A stretch of DNA of 64,000 nt from Adhaeribacter swui (GTDB lineage Bacteria > Bacteroidota > Bacteroidia > Cytophagales > Hymenobacteraceae). The stretch is taken from positions 5,524,585-5,588,584 of the forward strand of contig NZ_CP055156.1 of the NCBI RefSeq assembly GCF_014217805.1. The letters run 5' to 3'. This document shows positions 27,906 to 36,927 of the stretch, in pieces (position 1 is the stretch's first letter; each line of letters starts with the position of its first letter). Both the position numbers and the translations under genes were made by a program. The notes beneath the pieces were generated by a model that did no database searches, was not told the DNA's origin, and saw nothing but the letters and a program-made list of their open reading frames with translations.

Positions 27906-28919
27906 TTAGCTAACCAGCAAATTACAACCCCGGATATCGGAATTATCGAACCGGCCGAGCACTTCAAAAGAATTATCCGGGTAAAGTTTACCAATGTCTT
28001 TGGTTTCAATAAAGGCGCAGGAATCTACATTGGCTAGGTCGATGATATTGATACCGCCAGTTTTTAACTCCGGATTTACATCAAAGGGATCGTTCATATC
28101 GCGTAGTAAAATTTGCATGGTACTGGGGCAGGTAAACAAACCTCTCTCGGTAGAATAAGCCTGCGACAATAACTCCGTCATGCCGTATTCCGAATGTATG
28201 GCATTTACCTCGAAGGCTGTTTGCAGTTGCGCGTGCAGTTCGGCCCGGATCATCTCCCGGCGCCGGCCTTTCATGCCCCCGGTTTCCATGATAATTACGT
28301 TTTTAAATAAATCCGTATAATTAAGAGCCTGCACAAGGTCAGCCAGGTCCAGCAACGCGTAGGTTACCCCAAACAACACCACTTTTTTACCGTTTACCTG
28401 AACCGGATCTAAAGCAGCAATCAAATCTTCGAGGTTATACAAAAAAAAGCCCGGCTTCGGCTGCCCGGATTTTTGCATAAAAAAATTTACCATTGCAACC
28501 AAAGACGAATTTCCTTGCTCTATATAAGAGGGAAGCAAAGCCAGAAAGAGGTAGTCGGTTAAAGGCCCGTATTGGTTTTCGAACAGGAGCTGCGTATTTT
28601 GCAGGTAAAACGGCAGATCGGCTAAAAAATGTTGGCTCCGTTCGTTCTGGGTAGTGCCGCTACTCAAGAAAGTGGTTTCGGGTATAAAATCGCCGGTTTT
28701 TACCGCTTGGGTCTTAAAAAACTCGATGGGTAAAAATGGAATTTTTTTAAAATTTTGAATTGTTGGCGGGTTTACACCCAATTGTTGAAGATAAATCCGG
28801 TAAACCGGATTATGGATAGCTTGGTAATGAAACAAATCTAAAGCTCTTTGCTCAAAATCAACTCCCTTGGTGGGCGCCTGAGTATGAAGCTTTTGTTTAA
28901 AATCTTGTTTAAAATTCAT
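27906..28919 (-). CDS. LuxE-like acyl-protein synthetase family
   Basis: A 337-residue member of the LuxE/acyl-protein synthetase (ANL-related) family. Signatures are IPFLPIEFFKTQAVKTG, the ATP-binding-type TFLSSGTTQNERSQHF, and a C-terminal part with YGMTELLSQAYS and GRFDNSDIRGCNLLV. LuxE activates fatty acids with ATP and holds them as a thioester before reduction. Here neither a LuxC reductase nor luciferase genes are present. Many Cytophagales carry this gene alone, and its role there is unknown to me; activation of a carboxylic acid is the conservative inference. It is divergent from the lipoprotein gene at 29090. Confidence 0.8.
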   Translation of the reverse strand: MNFKQDFKQKLHTQAPTKGVDFEQRALDLFHYQAIHNPVYRIYLQQLGVNPPTIQNFKKIPFLPIEFFKTQAVKTGDFIPETTFLSSGTTQNERSQHFLADLPFYLQNTQLLFENQYGPLTDYLFLALLPSYIEQGNSSLVAMVNFFMQKSGQPKPGFFLYNLEDLIAALDPVQVNGKKVVLFGVTYALLDLADLVQALNYTDLFKNVIIMETGGMKGRRREMIRAELHAQLQTAFEVNAIHSEYGMTELLSQAYSTERGLFTCPSTMQILLRDMNDPFDVNPELKTGGINIIDLANVDSCAFIETKDIGKLYPDNSFEVLGRFDNSDIRGCNLLVS

Positions 28920-29038
28920 TAGGTAGCGGATAAAACAAATACCCCAACGGTTCGTTAAAAATTTAGTAAATTTAAATTACTTTAAGCAATAATTCAGTTA
29001 CCGGTAAAATACCTGTGGCTGCTTGTTCCCGTAAAAGC

Positions 29039-29056
29039 AAAATTTTTAAAAATTTT
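29039..29056. repeat. 18-bp perfect AT palindrome
   Basis: AAAATTTTTAAAAATTTT is identical to its reverse complement. It lies between the divergent LuxE-like and lipoprotein genes and is a copy of the AT dyad that recurs in many gaps of this window. Confidence 0.6.
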
Positions 29057-29089
29057 AAGCCTGCATGTATAACGTACGACTACAATAGA

Positions 29090-29662
29090 ATGAAAAACAA
29101 TTTTATTATATTTTCTTTTTTGCTTTTAATTACCGGTTTGTTGGGAGCCTGCCATAATCCGCCAAAGTTTCCCATTGAACCCAACATCAGTTACAAAAAC
29201 ATTGTAAATTATCATAAAACCATTGGTGCAAACGGCACTACGGATGTACGGGACTCTATTGTGGTCATTATCCGGTTTGAAGATGGCGACGGCGATTTAG
29301 GTTTAACCGATGCCGATAAAGATCCGCCGTTTAATCCGACCGGGCCTTTAGTTCCCGGCGGACCCAGTGTACCGCAGGGCGAATACTTTTACAATTATTT
29401 TATCAAAATGTTCGTGAAACGCAATGGGCAGTTTGAGGAATTCCAATTCCCGAATGCGGGCGGCTTAAACGGCCGATTTTTCCCGTTAGCGCCTGATGGC
29501 CGAACCGGTCCTTTAGAGGGTGATTTGAACTACGGATTTTTGGTACGGCCTAGTAGGTTTTTTGCTCCCGGCGATGTGGTTAAGTTTGAAGTGTATATTG
29601 TAGATAAAAAATTACACCTAAGTAATAAAATAACAACGGAAGAAACCACGCTCTTTCAGTAG
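29090..29662 (+). CDS. Hypothetical lipoprotein
   Basis: A 190-residue predicted lipoprotein. I start at 29090 because MKNNFIIFSFLLLITGLLGAC is a lipoprotein signal with Cys21; a longer frame from 29015 would bury it. The mature part begins HNPPKFPIEPNISYKNI and includes an acidic loop, FEDGDGDLGLTDADKDPPFNP, which looks like a calcium-binding or EF-hand-like stretch. It ends in beta-rich sequence (VVKFEVYIVDKKLHLSNKITTEET). Similar small lipoproteins with a DGDGDLG motif are common in Bacteroidota, function unknown. A terminator follows 26 bp after the stop. Confidence 0.72.
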   Translation: MKNNFIIFSFLLLITGLLGACHNPPKFPIEPNISYKNIVNYHKTIGANGTTDVRDSIVVIIRFEDGDGDLGLTDADKDPPFNPTGPLVPGGPSVPQGEYFYNYFIKMFVKRNGQFEEFQFPNAGGLNGRFFPLAPDGRTGPLEGDLNYGFLVRPSRFFAPGDVVKFEVYIVDKKLHLSNKITTEETTLFQ

Positions 29663-29687
29663 TAAAAACCCATGTCTGTTATTAATT

Positions 29688-29717
29688 AAGCCGCTCCCTT
29701 TGCCGGGCGGCTTTTTT
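29688..29717 (+). terminator. Rho-independent terminator
   Basis: AAGCCGC (29688-29694) pairs with GCGGCTT (29707-29713), loop 12 nt, followed by a T-run. It closes the lipoprotein unit. Confidence 0.72.
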
Positions 29718-30327
29718 GTTGATGTATATTTTCACAAAATCTTTTATAAATTTTTAAATTTTTTCTTTTTAGCAAAAGCTAAATAATACCCATCTATCAG
29801 CTTTTCAGACCAACCCTCTATCCAAATACTAAACTATTCATTAACCTCTATAATCTGATAATAAAGTTTTTAAATATTGCTTTAAAAAATTATGGCGGGT
29901 ACAGTTAAACTATTTCTTATTTTTGTTTAATTGCACATAAATAATAAACCGCATTCGCAGCATCATCTTCTACAAACCTTTCATTTTTTTATACGTTTTA
30001 GGACATTAATCCGGGTTTAGTCAATAGCACTATACCCGAACTTTATTGTTTTTTTTAGTTTCTCAAATTCAATTCATTACAATTTTATATTGCTCGCCTT
30101 TATTTCAAGGTTTTTTATTGTAAAAAAAGTAAAAAGGCAGGTTTGCTGTTCTATTTAGTAGTCGTGGTATAAACCGGTTTTTAAATTTTTAGCTTAAACC
30201 AGCGTGCTGATGCCTGGTAGCGCAGAAATTAATTACGAAACTAGCCTAGACGAATGCAGAACAGAAAAATTCGAAATACACTTAAACTCTTTTGTAACGA
30301 AGCTATACTATTACCTATCAGAAAACT
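29718..30327. promoter_or_regulatory. 610-bp leader region of the saccharide cluster
   Basis: No supported gene. A 61-codon frame at 30204-30389 overlaps the epimerase start and has no convincing features. The region is very AT-rich. It should contain the promoter driving the 12.5-kb cluster; I could not place a TAnnTTTG element. Confidence 0.35.
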
Positions 30328-31446
30328 ATGAAGAAAAAAGTTTTAATTACGGGCGGTGCTGGTTTTATCGGTTCGCACCTGGCCGATGAATTACTTAATT
30401 ACGGATACGAAGTTAGAGCCCTGGATAACCTCTCCGAACAGGTTCACGGGAAAGACTGCCAGCGTCCGGATTATTTAAACCCGCACGTAGAACTGATTGT
30501 GGGCGATGTACGCGATAAAAAAGTAGTATTGGAAGCTTTAGAAGGAGTTAGCGCCGTATTCCACTTTGCCGCCATGGTAGGCGTTGGGCAAAGCATGTAC
30601 GAAATCCGGGAATATACCGATGTAAATAATACCGGCACGGCCGTGTTGTTGGAATGCTTGTCGCAAAAACCGGTAGACAAACTGGTTGTGGCTTCCAGCA
30701 TGAGTATTTACGGCGAAGGTTTGTATAAAAATGCGCAAGGCGAAATAGTAGTTGGCACCGAACGGCCTTTAGAACAATTAAAAGCCGGCAAATGGGAAGT
30801 ATTGGACGAAAATGGCCAGGAACTCTCTCCTATTCCTACGGCCGAGTCTAAAACACCTTGTTTATCCTCGGTTTATGCCTTATCTAAATACGACCAGGAA
30901 CGCATGAGTTTACTCGTGGGCCGGGCTTATAACATCCCTACCGTTGCTATGCGCTTTTTTAACGTGTACGGCACGCGGCAAGCTTTATCTAACCCATATA
31001 CCGGTGTATTAGCTATATTCGCTTCCCGATTCCTGAACGATAACCCGCCCATGATTTTTGAAGACGGCCAGCAGCAACGCGATTTTGTGCACGTGCGCGA
31101 TGTGGCATTAGCTTGCCGCTTAGCCTTAGAAACGCCAGAAGCAAATGGGCAGGTATTCAACGTGGGCAGTGGTAATAATTACACCATTTCCGAAATTGCT
31201 GATCGTTTGGCGCAAGTATTAGGTAAAGAAGATTTAAAAGCCCAGATTACCGGCAAATACCGGGTAGGCGATATCCGCCATTGTTATTCCGATATTTCGT
31301 TAGCTCAGGAAGTTTTAGGTTTTTATCCGCAGGTAGATTTTAACAGTGGTTTATTAGAATTAGCGGAGTGGCTCGAAGGGCAAATTGCCCACGACCGGGT
31401 AAATGAAGCCAGCGCTGAATTAGCAGCCCGTGGTTTAACCGTTTAA
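30328..31446 (+). CDS. NAD-dependent sugar epimerase/dehydratase
   Basis: A 372-residue extended short-chain dehydrogenase. The N-terminus KVLITGGAGFIGSHLADELL is the NAD-binding GxxGxxG site. The Ser of VVASSMSIYGEG and the catalytic YALSK (SSVYALSKYDQE) complete the active site. RFFNVYG and RDFVHVRDVA mark the substrate domain of nucleotide-sugar epimerases. The insertion after the SSMS strand (about residues 130-180) recalls dTDP-L-rhamnose 4-epimerase-like enzymes, but specificity cannot be read here. It opens the saccharide cluster, followed by the glycosidase module 46 bp downstream. Confidence 0.88.
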   Translation: MKKKVLITGGAGFIGSHLADELLNYGYEVRALDNLSEQVHGKDCQRPDYLNPHVELIVGDVRDKKVVLEALEGVSAVFHFAAMVGVGQSMYEIREYTDVNNTGTAVLLECLSQKPVDKLVVASSMSIYGEGLYKNAQGEIVVGTERPLEQLKAGKWEVLDENGQELSPIPTAESKTPCLSSVYALSKYDQERMSLLVGRAYNIPTVAMRFFNVYGTRQALSNPYTGVLAIFASRFLNDNPPMIFEDGQQQRDFVHVRDVALACRLALETPEANGQVFNVGSGNNYTISEIADRLAQVLGKEDLKAQITGKYRVGDIRHCYSDISLAQEVLGFYPQVDFNSGLLELAEWLEGQIAHDRVNEASAELAARGLTV

Positions 31447-31492
31447 TGCCGGCTGTTTCTATCATCTGTTTTTTAAAAATCTGAACAATTAA

Positions 31493-32557
31493 ATGTTAAT
31501 GGATATACATTCTAATAATAATCTTAAAAATATGAACTGGCCGGTGGTTGGGATGGTAGAATGGTTTCGACCAGGGGAGCACAAACGGGTAGAAAAAGCA
31601 ATTGCTATTTTAAAAGAATTAGGAATTACTGAATTGCGCACCGGCATTTCCTGGACCGATTACCTTACTCCGGAAGGCAAAGAATGGTACAATTGGCTTA
31701 TTCCTATGCTGGCTAAAGAAGTAAACGTGTTGCCGTGTTTCCAGCACACACCGCCTTCTTTAGGAATTGTCCCCCGACGGACTTCCCCTTTAACCCGCCC
31801 CGAAGATTTTGCCAATTTTTTAGACGAGGTAATTACTCAACTGGGTGCTTCTTTCGAGTGGGTAGAACTGTGGGATGAGCCCAATAACAAAGCAGAATAC
31901 GATTATACGTTAGATGATAACTGGCACCGTTTTACCGAAATGATTGGCAAAGCGGCTGCCCGCGCCCAGCACCACGGCAAAAAGGTTATTTTGGGAGGCA
32001 TGTACCCCGTAGACCCTAATTGGTTACAACTTTTATTCGACCGGGGTGTGATGGAAAACATCCAGGCCGTAGGTATCCATGGTTTTCCGGAAGGGAATGA
32101 TCAAAATGGGGAAAGCTGGGAAGAAAACCTGAACAAAGTCCGCTTAATTTTAAAAAATAATAAATCCAACGCCCAAATCTGGATTACCGAAGCCGGTTTT
32201 TCTACCTGGCAGCACGACGAGTATCAGCAACTACAGGAATTCCGCAATGTCTTGCAGACCCAAGTTCCAAAAGTTTACTGGAGCAGCTTACTAGACCAGG
32301 ATCCGGAATTAACGGCTACCAACAACTATTACCCAAATGAGCGCGCCTGCTTTTTTGGTTTACAACGCCAAGACAACAGCCCTAAGTTATTGTACCGCTT
32401 GCTTGCCCAAAATGGCTTAAACGGTTTAAATAAACTTACCTGCATTACCCGCCAATCGAACTTTAACCCCACCGAAAAATACGCTTTAATTACCGGGGGG
32501 TGGGTTTTGTGGGCACTAACCTGGCCAAACGTTTACTGCAGGAAGGCAAGCGGGTAA
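31493..32557 (+). CDS. GH39-like glycosidase module of a broken fusion
   Basis: A 354-codon frame. Residues about 14-315 form a TIM-barrel glycosidase of clan A, closest by eye to GH39/beta-xylosidase types: LWDEPNN places the acid/base at Glu129 and WITEAGF the nucleophile at Glu233. There is no signal peptide, so it is cytoplasmic. From about residue 326 the protein reads YALITGG, the start of a Rossmann fold. The frame then slips at a G6 tract (32495-32500) into a meaningless tail (WVLWALTWPNVYCRKASG). With one extra G the frame would join the epimerase at 32500, giving a protein of about 687 residues. I judge the ORF to be the N-terminal half of a fusion disrupted by a frameshift or a sequencing error. 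Confidence 0.72.
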   Translation: MLMDIHSNNNLKNMNWPVVGMVEWFRPGEHKRVEKAIAILKELGITELRTGISWTDYLTPEGKEWYNWLIPMLAKEVNVLPCFQHTPPSLGIVPRRTSPLTRPEDFANFLDEVITQLGASFEWVELWDEPNNKAEYDYTLDDNWHRFTEMIGKAAARAQHHGKKVILGGMYPVDPNWLQLLFDRGVMENIQAVGIHGFPEGNDQNGESWEENLNKVRLILKNNKSNAQIWITEAGFSTWQHDEYQQLQEFRNVLQTQVPKVYWSSLLDQDPELTATNNYYPNERACFFGLQRQDNSPKLLYRLLAQNGLNGLNKLTCITRQSNFNPTEKYALITGGWVLWALTWPNVYCRKASG

Positions 32558-33555
32558 TGGTGCTGGATAATCTTTCGCGGCCGGGCGTAGAGCGTAACCT
32601 GCAATGGTTACACGATAACTACAACGAACGTTTAGAAATTTTCGTGGGTGATATCAGGGATTTAGCTACCGTTAAAAAGGTAATGAAAAACGCCGATCAG
32701 GTATTTCATTTTGCCGCCCAGGTAGCCGTTACTACTTCTTTGGATTACCCAATCAACGATTTTGAAATTAATGCCCGTGGCATCATTAACGTTTTAGAAG
32801 CCATTAGGGCGCAGGATAATCCGCCGCCTTTGGTGTTTACTTCTACCAACAAAGTATATGGCGGCTTAGAAGATTTATTGTTTATTGCAGATGGTTCGCG
32901 GTATAACCCTTCGGATAAAACGATCTTAAAACACGGTATCGGCGAAAGCCGGTCTTTGGATTTCCATAGCCCTTACGGTTGCTCCAAAGGCGCCGCCGAC
33001 CAGTACGTGGTGGATTATGCCCGCACGTATAACCTGCCAGCCGTAGTTTTCCGGATGAGCTGCATTTACGGTCCGCACCAGTACGGCAACGAGGACCAGG
33101 GTTGGGTAGCGCATTTTGCCATCCGGGCCATCGAAAACAAAGCTATCAGCATTTACGGTGATGGCAAACAAGTACGCGACGTGCTGTTTGTAGAAGATTT
33201 AGTAGATGCCTTTTTGTTAGCCCAAGAACACATGCCGCAAATCTCAGGTCAGGCTTTTAATATTGGCGGAGGTCCCGAAAATACCACCAGCTTGTTAGAA
33301 TTACTAGAGTTAATCGGGGAGTTTCAGGGTTCTAAAATTCCCTTACAATTCGGCGACTGGCGGCCTGGCGATCAGCATTATTACGTGTCGGATATCCGGA
33401 AATTTAAAAAAGCTACCGGCTGGTACCCGAAAAACTCCGTGCAGGAAGGTGTTGCTAAATTATACCGGTGGTTATGCGAAACCCGGGGCATTGAGTTACC
33501 CGCCGATTTTGCGCTGCCGGAAAAAAATAAAGTTTCAAAAGTTGCGATTGCTTAA
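32500..33555 (+). CDS. Epimerase module of the broken fusion
   Basis: A 351-codon frame encoding an extended short-chain dehydrogenase whose apparent start (MGFVGTNLAKRLLQEG) is inside the NAD-binding glycine motif; the missing LITGG lies in the frame of the upstream glycosidase. Other motifs are complete: VGDIRD, FHFAAQVAV, FTSTNKVYG, catalytic YGCSKG, RMSCIYGPHQYG, DVLFVEDLVDAF. This resembles CDP-paratose 2-epimerase/NAD-dependent epimerases with a TSTNKVYG strand. Independent translation from 32500 would lack the first beta strand, so activity on its own is doubtful. Its stop overlaps the next start as TAATG. Confidence 0.78.
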   Translation: MGFVGTNLAKRLLQEGKRVMVLDNLSRPGVERNLQWLHDNYNERLEIFVGDIRDLATVKKVMKNADQVFHFAAQVAVTTSLDYPINDFEINARGIINVLEAIRAQDNPPPLVFTSTNKVYGGLEDLLFIADGSRYNPSDKTILKHGIGESRSLDFHSPYGCSKGAADQYVVDYARTYNLPAVVFRMSCIYGPHQYGNEDQGWVAHFAIRAIENKAISIYGDGKQVRDVLFVEDLVDAFLLAQEHMPQISGQAFNIGGGPENTTSLLELLELIGEFQGSKIPLQFGDWRPGDQHYYVSDIRKFKKATGWYPKNSVQEGVAKLYRWLCETRGIELPADFALPEKNKVSKVAIA

Positions 33556-34562
33556 TGAATTCAGAATTAATTGCCATAACCGATTTACCCACAGAAAAAA
33601 CAACTACCATGCGGGCTGCTATTATAGAGGCACCGCAAAACATAAAAATAACGAACGTTACTTTACCCGAACCCGGCCCTACGCAAGTGCGGATTAAAAT
33701 GGAAGGTTGCGGCCTGTGTGCCTCCAACATACCGGTTTGGCAAGGGCGCGAGTGGTTTACGTACCCGGTAGCGGCCGGAAACCCCGGTCACGAAGGCTGG
33801 GGCTTTGTGGATGCCGTTGGCGCAGAAGTTACGCAGGTAAAAGTAGGTGACCGGGTTGCCGCCATTACTTATAATGCCTACGCCGAATACGATTTAGCCG
33901 AAGCAGATTCACTGGTAAAACTACCCGAAGCTTTTAATAGCATTCCGTTTCCGGGTGAGCCTTTGGGTTGCGCTATTAATATTTTTAAGCGGTCGGATAT
34001 TCAGGCGGGGCAAACGGTAGCTATTATTGGCATTGGTTTTTTAGGCGCTCTGTTAATTCAATTGGCAAAGCATGCGGGAGCCAGAGTAATTGCGCTTTCG
34101 CAACGCGATTTTTCATTAAAAATCGCCCAAGAATGCGGTGCCGATGAAATCATAAAACTGGATGATCACTGGCAAATAATCGAAAAAGTTAAAAATTTAA
34201 CCAACGGTACTTTTTGCCCCCGGGTAATTGAATGCACCGGTAAAGAATGGCCTTTAAACCTGGCCGGCGAACTTACCGCCGAACGCGGGAAACTCATAAT
34301 TGCGGGTTTTCACCAGGATGGTATGCGCTCCGTGAATGTGCAGTTGTGGAACTGGCGGGGATTAGATGTAATTAACGCCCACGAACGCGATCCGCAGATT
34401 TACCTGCAGGGCATGCGCGAAGCCGTAGAAGCGGTACTCAGTGGACGCATGAACCCGCAACCTTTATACACGCATACCTATCCTTTCGAAGAAATCGACC
34501 AGGCTTTCCAGGTTTTAGAAAATCGCCCGGACGGATTCATGAAAGCGCTTATCCAGTTCTAG
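33555..34562 (+). CDS. Zinc-type alcohol dehydrogenase (MDR) family
   Basis: Medium-chain dehydrogenase/reductase, 335 residues from 33555, where ATG overlaps the previous TAA (TAATG); an internal Met at 33609 (MRAAIIEAPQNI) is the more typical family start. The catalytic zinc ligands appear as Cys in GLCASNIPVW and His-Glu in GHEGWG. The structural-zinc four-Cys loop is absent. The NAD(P) site is IGIGFLGALLIQLAKHAGA. In this context it probably oxidises or reduces a hydroxyl on a sugar or polyol; this is an inference from the neighbours. Confidence 0.82.
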   Translation: MNSELIAITDLPTEKTTTMRAAIIEAPQNIKITNVTLPEPGPTQVRIKMEGCGLCASNIPVWQGREWFTYPVAAGNPGHEGWGFVDAVGAEVTQVKVGDRVAAITYNAYAEYDLAEADSLVKLPEAFNSIPFPGEPLGCAINIFKRSDIQAGQTVAIIGIGFLGALLIQLAKHAGARVIALSQRDFSLKIAQECGADEIIKLDDHWQIIEKVKNLTNGTFCPRVIECTGKEWPLNLAGELTAERGKLIIAGFHQDGMRSVNVQLWNWRGLDVINAHERDPQIYLQGMREAVEAVLSGRMNPQPLYTHTYPFEEIDQAFQVLENRPDGFMKALIQF

Positions 34563-34577
34563 AGACTAGCGGTGCTG

Positions 34578-34614
34578 CGATAAACGCTAAGTTTTTAAAA
34601 TTTTGCGTTTATCG
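34578..34614 (+). terminator. Hairpin within the saccharide cluster
   Basis: CGATAAACGC (34578-34587) pairs perfectly with GCGTTTATCG (34605-34614). The 17-nt loop contains TTTTTAAAATTTT. It sits 16 bp after the dehydrogenase stop and may attenuate or terminate transcription between the two halves of the cluster. Confidence 0.55.
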
Positions 34615-34754
34615 ATTCCGTTTAAGCCGGAAATTCTAAAATTATCCGGTAAGTATATCTGGTTCATTGATTATTTACTACCAACTCTTTCTTCATGCAA
34701 TGCCTGATAACCTTTTTATTTAGGCAAATGCTTTAGAAAGAAATAACAAGAAAC

Positions 34755-35795
34755 ATGCAACAAGATTCTCTTATAGATAAACATTCCCAAACAGATCTAA
34801 CCCCGAATGTCAACCCGCCAAAACTAGGTTTTCTGGGGGTAGGCTGGATTGGACGGAACCGCATGGAAGTAATTGCCCGGCACCAAGCTGGAGAAGTTAC
34901 TTTAATTTCGGACCCGGTTGCCAGCAATGTAGAAGAAGCCTTAAAATCGGCACCAGCCGCTCAAACTACTGCTTCCTTGGACGAGATGCTTACCAGCGAC
35001 TTGTATGCCGTAGTTATTGCCACCCCCAGCGCATTACACGCCGAACAAGCCATAGCGGCTTTAAACGCTGGTAAAGCCGTTTTCTGCCAAAAGCCTTTGG
35101 GCCGCAATCAAACAGAAACACAAAACGTGGTAGAAGCAGCGCGTGCGGCTAATAAACTGTTGGGCGTGGATTTATCGTACCGGTTTACTCAAGCCATGCA
35201 GGAAGTTTACCGGGTAATTCAATCCGGTGAATTAGGGACTATTTACGGCGTGGAGTTAACTTTTCATAATGCCTATGGCCCGGATAAACCCTGGTTTTAC
35301 GACCCAAAATTATCCGGTGGTGGTTGCGTAATCGACCTGGGTGTGCACCTGGTGGATTTGGCGCTGTGGTGTTTGAATTTCCCGGAGGTAAAAACCGTTA
35401 CCAGTAGTTTGTACAGTAAAGGACAACCCTTAACCTCGCCAGAAGACCAGGTAGAAGATTACGCAACGGCTAGCATTCAATTACAAAGCGGAGCAAACGT
35501 GCAGCTTACCTGCTCCTGGAACTTACCCGCCGGTCAGGAAGCAATTATTAGCGCGGTATTTTATGGCACGCAAGGCGGGGTAGCTTTTAAAAACACCAAT
35601 GGCTCGTTCTACGATTTTACCGCAGAGCGTTACTACGGTACCCGCACCGAAACCTTGTGTTTCCCACCGGATGATTGGTCGGGCCGCGCGGGAGTTGTAT
35701 GGGCCAACCGGGTAGCCGCCGGCGAACAATTTAATTCCGAAGCTGAAGAATTTGTAAAAGTAGCGGAAGTATTGGATAAAATTTATGGAAGATAG
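34755..35795 (+). CDS. Gfo/Idh/MocA family oxidoreductase
   Basis: NAD(P)-dependent sugar oxidoreductase, 346 residues. The Rossmann domain has LGFLGVGWIGRNRM (residues about 25-38), then VVIATPSALHAEQAIAALNAGKAVFCQKPLGRN, where the conserved Lys of the EKP-type motif is in QKP. The C-terminal alpha/beta domain shows GGGCVIDLGVHLVDLALW, with the catalytic-type Asp-x-x-x-His. Members oxidise ring hydroxyls of sugars, inositols or UDP-sugars. Only 3 bp separate its stop from the GT4 gene, so they are co-translated. About 190 bp and a hairpin precede it. Confidence 0.87.
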   Translation: MQQDSLIDKHSQTDLTPNVNPPKLGFLGVGWIGRNRMEVIARHQAGEVTLISDPVASNVEEALKSAPAAQTTASLDEMLTSDLYAVVIATPSALHAEQAIAALNAGKAVFCQKPLGRNQTETQNVVEAARAANKLLGVDLSYRFTQAMQEVYRVIQSGELGTIYGVELTFHNAYGPDKPWFYDPKLSGGGCVIDLGVHLVDLALWCLNFPEVKTVTSSLYSKGQPLTSPEDQVEDYATASIQLQSGANVQLTCSWNLPAGQEAIISAVFYGTQGGVAFKNTNGSFYDFTAERYYGTRTETLCFPPDDWSGRAGVVWANRVAAGEQFNSEAEEFVKVAEVLDKIYGR

Positions 35796-35798
35796 TAG

Positions 35799-36884
35799 AT
35801 GAACCAAGCCGGCAAGCCATTAAAACTTTTATTAACCGCCGATACCGTCGGCGGCGTGTGGACCTATGCCCTCGATTTAATAAAAGCTCTGGCTCCGTAC
35901 GGCACCCAAATCGCGCTGGCTACTATGGGCGCTTTCCTGTCGCCGTTGCAATACGAACAAATCAAATCTTTATCCAACGTAGTTCTCTACGAAAGCAATT
36001 ACAAGCTGGAGTGGATGGAGAACCCCTGGGAAGAAGTAACTGCGGCCGGCGAATGGCTCCTGAAAATCAACCAGGAATTTAAGCCCGACCTGATTCACTT
36101 AAACAATTTGGTACACGGTAATTTAAACTGGGGAAAACCGGTAATACAGGTGGTTCATTCCTGCGTGCAGTCGTGGTGGCAAGGCGTTAAAAAAGAAGCG
36201 GCCCCCGAAAGCTGGCTCACTTACCGCCACCAGGTTACACAAAGTTTACGTGCCGCGCAAGTGGTGGTGGCTCCCACCCTGACCATGCTGGAAGAAGCCG
36301 AAACTTTGTATGGCCCTTTTCATAACCATTTGGTAATTCATAATGGCCGCGATTTAGGTTTATTCCGGTATGCTTCGAAAGAGCCTTTTATTTTTAGCAT
36401 GGGGCGGTTGTGGGACGAAGCCAAAAACATAACGCTTCTAACCCAGGTAGCCGCCGAATTAAGCTGGCCCGTACTGATTGCCGGGAACGCCCAACATCCC
36501 GTAACCGGCAAAATTTTAAAATTTCCGAATGTGCAGTTCCTGGGCCATTTAGGGTACGCCGCTATTGCAGATTATTTAAGTAGGGCTTCCATTTTTGCTT
36601 TGCCGGCCAAGTATGAACCATTCGGCTTATCGGCCTTAGAAGCCGGCTTATCAGGCTGCGCCTTGGTGCTGGGCAACATTCCGAGCCAAAAAGAAATCTG
36701 GCAGCATACCGCTACTTACGTTGATCCGAATAATGCGGAACAACTCAAAACCACTTTATCGAAACTAATCGAGGATGAGTTTATCCGGAATATTTTTAGC
36801 TATCGGGCATTAAACGTGGCCCAGCAGTACAGTGCCGAACAAATGGCATCGGAGTACCTGGATTTATACCAGCAACTCTTGTAA
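35799..36884 (+). CDS. Glycosyltransferase family 4 protein
   Basis: A 361-residue GT-B glycosyltransferase. N-terminal domain: LLLTADTVGGVWTYALDLIKAL. C-terminal donor-binding domain: FSMGRLWDEAKNITLL, and the GT4 signature EPFGLSALEAGLSGCALVLGN, whose Glu residues bind the nucleotide sugar. No membrane segment, so it acts in the cytoplasm. It follows the oxidoreductase by 3 bp. Donor and acceptor are unknown. Confidence 0.9.
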   Translation: MNQAGKPLKLLLTADTVGGVWTYALDLIKALAPYGTQIALATMGAFLSPLQYEQIKSLSNVVLYESNYKLEWMENPWEEVTAAGEWLLKINQEFKPDLIHLNNLVHGNLNWGKPVIQVVHSCVQSWWQGVKKEAAPESWLTYRHQVTQSLRAAQVVVAPTLTMLEEAETLYGPFHNHLVIHNGRDLGLFRYASKEPFIFSMGRLWDEAKNITLLTQVAAELSWPVLIAGNAQHPVTGKILKFPNVQFLGHLGYAAIADYLSRASIFALPAKYEPFGLSALEAGLSGCALVLGNIPSQKEIWQHTATYVDPNNAEQLKTTLSKLIEDEFIRNIFSYRALNVAQQYSAEQMASEYLDLYQQLL

Positions 36885-36927
36885 GAGAGGTAAATTTTTA
36901 AAAATTCAGCTTTAATTTAACATAATA

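Noticed and set aside
30204-30389. A 61-codon ORF upstream of and overlapping the first epimerase, possibly a leader peptide.
   Set aside because: No signal or motif, and its end lies out of frame inside the epimerase; more likely chance.
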